Shown: positions 12,647 to 13,784 of the stretch, piece after piece
Numbering within the stretch: the stretch's first letter is position 1
Layout of the letters: every line of letters starts with the position of its first letter
From: Gemmatimonadota bacterium
Lineage (GTDB): Bacteria > Gemmatimonadota > Gemmatimonadetes > Longimicrobiales > UBA6960
NCBI GenBank assembly: GCA_019347995.1
Contig: JAHWKH010000021.1
Coordinates: 1-13,784 of the forward strand
Length of the DNA stretch: 13,784 nt
Direction: 5' to 3'
Notes under the pieces: model-generated
Databases searched by the model: none
What the model was told of the DNA's origin: nothing
What the model saw: only the letters and a program-made list of their open reading frames with translations
Position numbers and translations under genes: made by a program

Positions 12647-13060
12647 ATGTACACGGTGAGCGTTCAGGCACACTACGACGCGGCGCACTTCCTCCGGAAC
12701 TACAAGGGCAAGTGCGAGCGCCTCCACGGCCACCGCTACGTGGTGGAGGCGGCCCTGCAGGCGTCGGAGCTCAACGAGGCGGGCATCGCCTTCGACTTCG
12801 TGGACCTGAAGCGCGAGCTCCGGGCGCTGGCCGAGCACCTGGACCACGTGAACCTGAACGACTTGCCCGCCTTCGAAGCCATCGAGACGAGCGCCGAGAA
12901 CCAGGCGCGCTGGTTCTACGAACGCCTCAAGGACCGCCTGCCCCCCGACCAGTCCGAGGGGCTCCTCTACGTGAGGGTGTGGGAGACGCCGACCCAGTGG
13001 GCGCAGTACGGCGCGGTGCCCGTGGGCGGACCGCCCCCCCTGCGCGCTCCGTCGGCCTGA
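12647..13060 (+). CDS. queD: 6-carboxytetrahydropterin synthase / PTPS homologue (QueD type)
   Basis: This 137-residue zinc enzyme belongs to the PTPS/QueD family. Zinc ligands are His14 (DAAHFL), His27 and His29. Cys23 lies in CERLHGHRY, the CxxxHGH spacing typical of QueD, which makes 6-carboxytetrahydropterin from dihydroneopterin triphosphate in queuosine synthesis. Asp66-His67 (LDHVNLND) and Glu113 (VWETP) are in place. I chose ATG 12647 because AAGGGAG (12632-12638) lies eight bases before it and MYTVSV is the usual family N-terminus. ATG 12617 overlaps the SDR stop (ATGA), in line with the other junctions of this operon, and would add ten residues. No queC, queE or queF is seen here. 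A second role in biopterin synthesis is possible, since some family members act on several pterins. Confidence 0.9.
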   Translation: MYTVSVQAHYDAAHFLRNYKGKCERLHGHRYVVEAALQASELNEAGIAFDFVDLKRELRALAEHLDHVNLNDLPAFEAIETSAENQARWFYERLKDRLPPDQSEGLLYVRVWETPTQWAQYGAVPVGGPPPLRAPSA

Positions 13061-13085
13061 GCGGCCGCGGGAGCGGCGGCGCCAC

Positions 13086-13583
13086 GTGAACGTCCTGCTC
13101 ACCGATCGGCTGAGCTGTCCGCGCTGCGGCCCGGAGTTCGGGCTGATCCTCCTGGCGGAGCGCACCGAGAAGCGCCGGGTCCTGGAAGGGCGGATGGGCT
13201 GCCCCAACTGCCGCGACCGGTTCCCCGTGAGCCGCGGCTTCGGCGACCTGCGGGCGCCGCCTCGCTCCGCTCTTCCCCCGGTGGAGTCCCTCGACGCGCC
13301 GCCCGCCGAGGCCACGGAGCGGCTGCGCGCGCTCCTGGGCGTGGCCGAGGGCCCCGGTAACCTGGCGCTGGTGGGCCCGGTGGTCGCCCACGCGGCCGGC
13401 CTGGCCCAGCGCACGCCGGAGACGGAGGTGGTGGCGGTCGACGCCGCCGGGGTGGTGCGGGGCCGGGGCGTGGCCAACACCCTCGACCAGGTCGAGGTCC
13501 TGGTGGAGGAGTCCCTGAGCGGCGAACGAGTGGAGCGCGACGAGCGCCACCAGGCGCAGGACGGTGCCGGCCGCGGTGCATGA
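13086..13583 (+). CDS. Zinc-ribbon (Trm112-like) protein with short Rossmann-like tail
   Basis: This 165-residue protein starts at GTG, 25 bases after the queD-type gene. Residues 1-56 resemble a Trm112/YcaR-type zinc ribbon: LSCPRCG with Cys11 and Cys14, and GCPNC with Cys39 and Cys42, followed by FPVSRGFGDLR. Residues 92-120 (NLALVGPVVAHA and VVAVDAAG) look like the first strands of a Rossmann or methyltransferase fold, but the protein ends without the rest of such a domain. Third codon positions stay G/C-rich almost to the stop in this frame and not in the others, so I see no frameshift. The ribosome site is weak (GGGAG 12 bases away). Trm112-like proteins activate methyltransferases in other organisms. 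Any such role here, or a link to pterins, is inference. Confidence 0.7.
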   Translation: MNVLLTDRLSCPRCGPEFGLILLAERTEKRRVLEGRMGCPNCRDRFPVSRGFGDLRAPPRSALPPVESLDAPPAEATERLRALLGVAEGPGNLALVGPVVAHAAGLAQRTPETEVVAVDAAGVVRGRGVANTLDQVEVLVEESLSGERVERDERHQAQDGAGRGA

Positions 13584-13587
13584 ACCC

Positions 13588-13784
13588 GTGATCGACCGCA
13601 TCACCGAGCGGCTGGGACGGTGGACCGCGTCCCGCAGCACCCGGCGGTCGTTCCTCGGCCGAACCGGAAAGGTGGCCATGCTCGTGGCCAGCGGGCCCAC
13701 GGTGGCCACGCTCCTGGCCGGGCGGGCCGAGGCCCGGGTCTGCGGGCAGTCGGGCGTGTCGCCCAAGTGCGCCGACTTCGACTG
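13588..13784 (+). CDS. Tat-exported Cys-containing protein, methylamine dehydrogenase light chain-like (partial)
   Basis: The gene is truncated by the window end; 65 full codons are visible. The N-terminus carries a twin-arginine signal (STRRSFLGRTGK) after a stretch resembling the light-chain start of tryptophan-tryptophylquinone amine dehydrogenases. A hydrophobic segment (VAMLVASGPTVATLLAG) and an AEA cleavage site follow. The mature part begins RVCGQSGVSPKCADFDC, with three Cys in 15 residues, again like the Cys-rich light chains. This suggests a periplasmic protein that folds before export. The assignment rests on the N-terminus only. The start is uncertain: GTG at 13564 and 13576 are in frame and would overlap the zinc-ribbon gene. 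Another Tat-exported Cys protein cannot be excluded, since the quinone-forming Trp residues lie outside the window. Confidence 0.6.
   Translation, partial: MIDRITERLGRWTASRSTRRSFLGRTGKVAMLVASGPTVATLLAGRAEARVCGQSGVSPKCADFD

Noticed and set aside
11810..13480. 556-residue open frame on the minus strand
   Set aside because: It lies antisense to four genes of the pterin region and shows only low-complexity Arg/Ser/Pro content.
13200..13583. Frameshift splitting a larger zinc-ribbon methyltransferase
   Set aside because: Third codon positions remain G/C-rich in the same frame until close to the stop, while the other two forward frames look non-coding. A natural short form is more likely.

Overview
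The window looks like chromosomal DNA from a high-GC (about 70 % by eye) Gram-negative bacterium. The diderm evidence is a predicted outer-membrane beta-barrel protein with signal peptide and aromatic C-terminus, a c-type cytochrome lipoprotein and a Tat-exported protein. Strong GGAGG-type ribosome sites, GTG starts and many ATGA/GTGA overlaps fit this. Gene style recalls Gemmatimonadota or a similar phylum, but that placement is an impression and was not tested. I see no tRNA, rRNA, CRISPR, insertion sequence or phage gene.

Layout, left to right. (1) 60-1396, plus: a short-chain dehydrogenase overlapped by a dolichol/phytol-kinase-like membrane protein. (2) 1503-2894, plus: class II fumarase. 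(3) 2925-3377, minus: an unrecognised basic protein. (4) 3612-4484, plus: endonuclease IV with all nine metal ligands. (5) Three back-to-back hairpins at 4501-4547 separate it from a convergent minus-strand metal-uptake operon. (6) 8388 down to 4555, minus: a small exported His/Cys protein, a porin-like outer-membrane protein with His/Glu-rich loops, a ZnuA/TroA-type periplasmic binding protein and a ZnuB-type permease. No ABC ATPase is present. (7) 8389-8748: a 360-base gene-free stretch that carries the operon's upstream region and a terminator-like hairpin. (8) 8749-9675, minus: a dihaem cytochrome c lipoprotein. (9) 9831-10682, plus, divergent: a ZIP-family metal transporter. (10) 10802-13060, plus: a four-gene pterin operon. 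(11) 13086-13784, plus: a zinc-ribbon protein and the start of a Tat-exported Cys-containing protein resembling the methylamine dehydrogenase light chain family.

The pterin operon encodes PTPS (CxxxxxHGH type), GTP cyclohydrolase I, a short-chain dehydrogenase and a second PTPS homologue (CxxxHGH, QueD type), joined by ATGA/GTGA overlaps. Together these supply every activity needed to convert GTP to tetrahydrobiopterin, plus the first dedicated step of queuosine synthesis. This is the most coherent pathway in the window.

A second theme is zinc. A likely outer-membrane, periplasm and inner-membrane import route and a ZIP permease lie beside genes for zinc enzymes (endonuclease IV, GTP cyclohydrolase I, two PTPS). 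Metal identity is inferred from families and His-rich segments and is not shown by the sequence.
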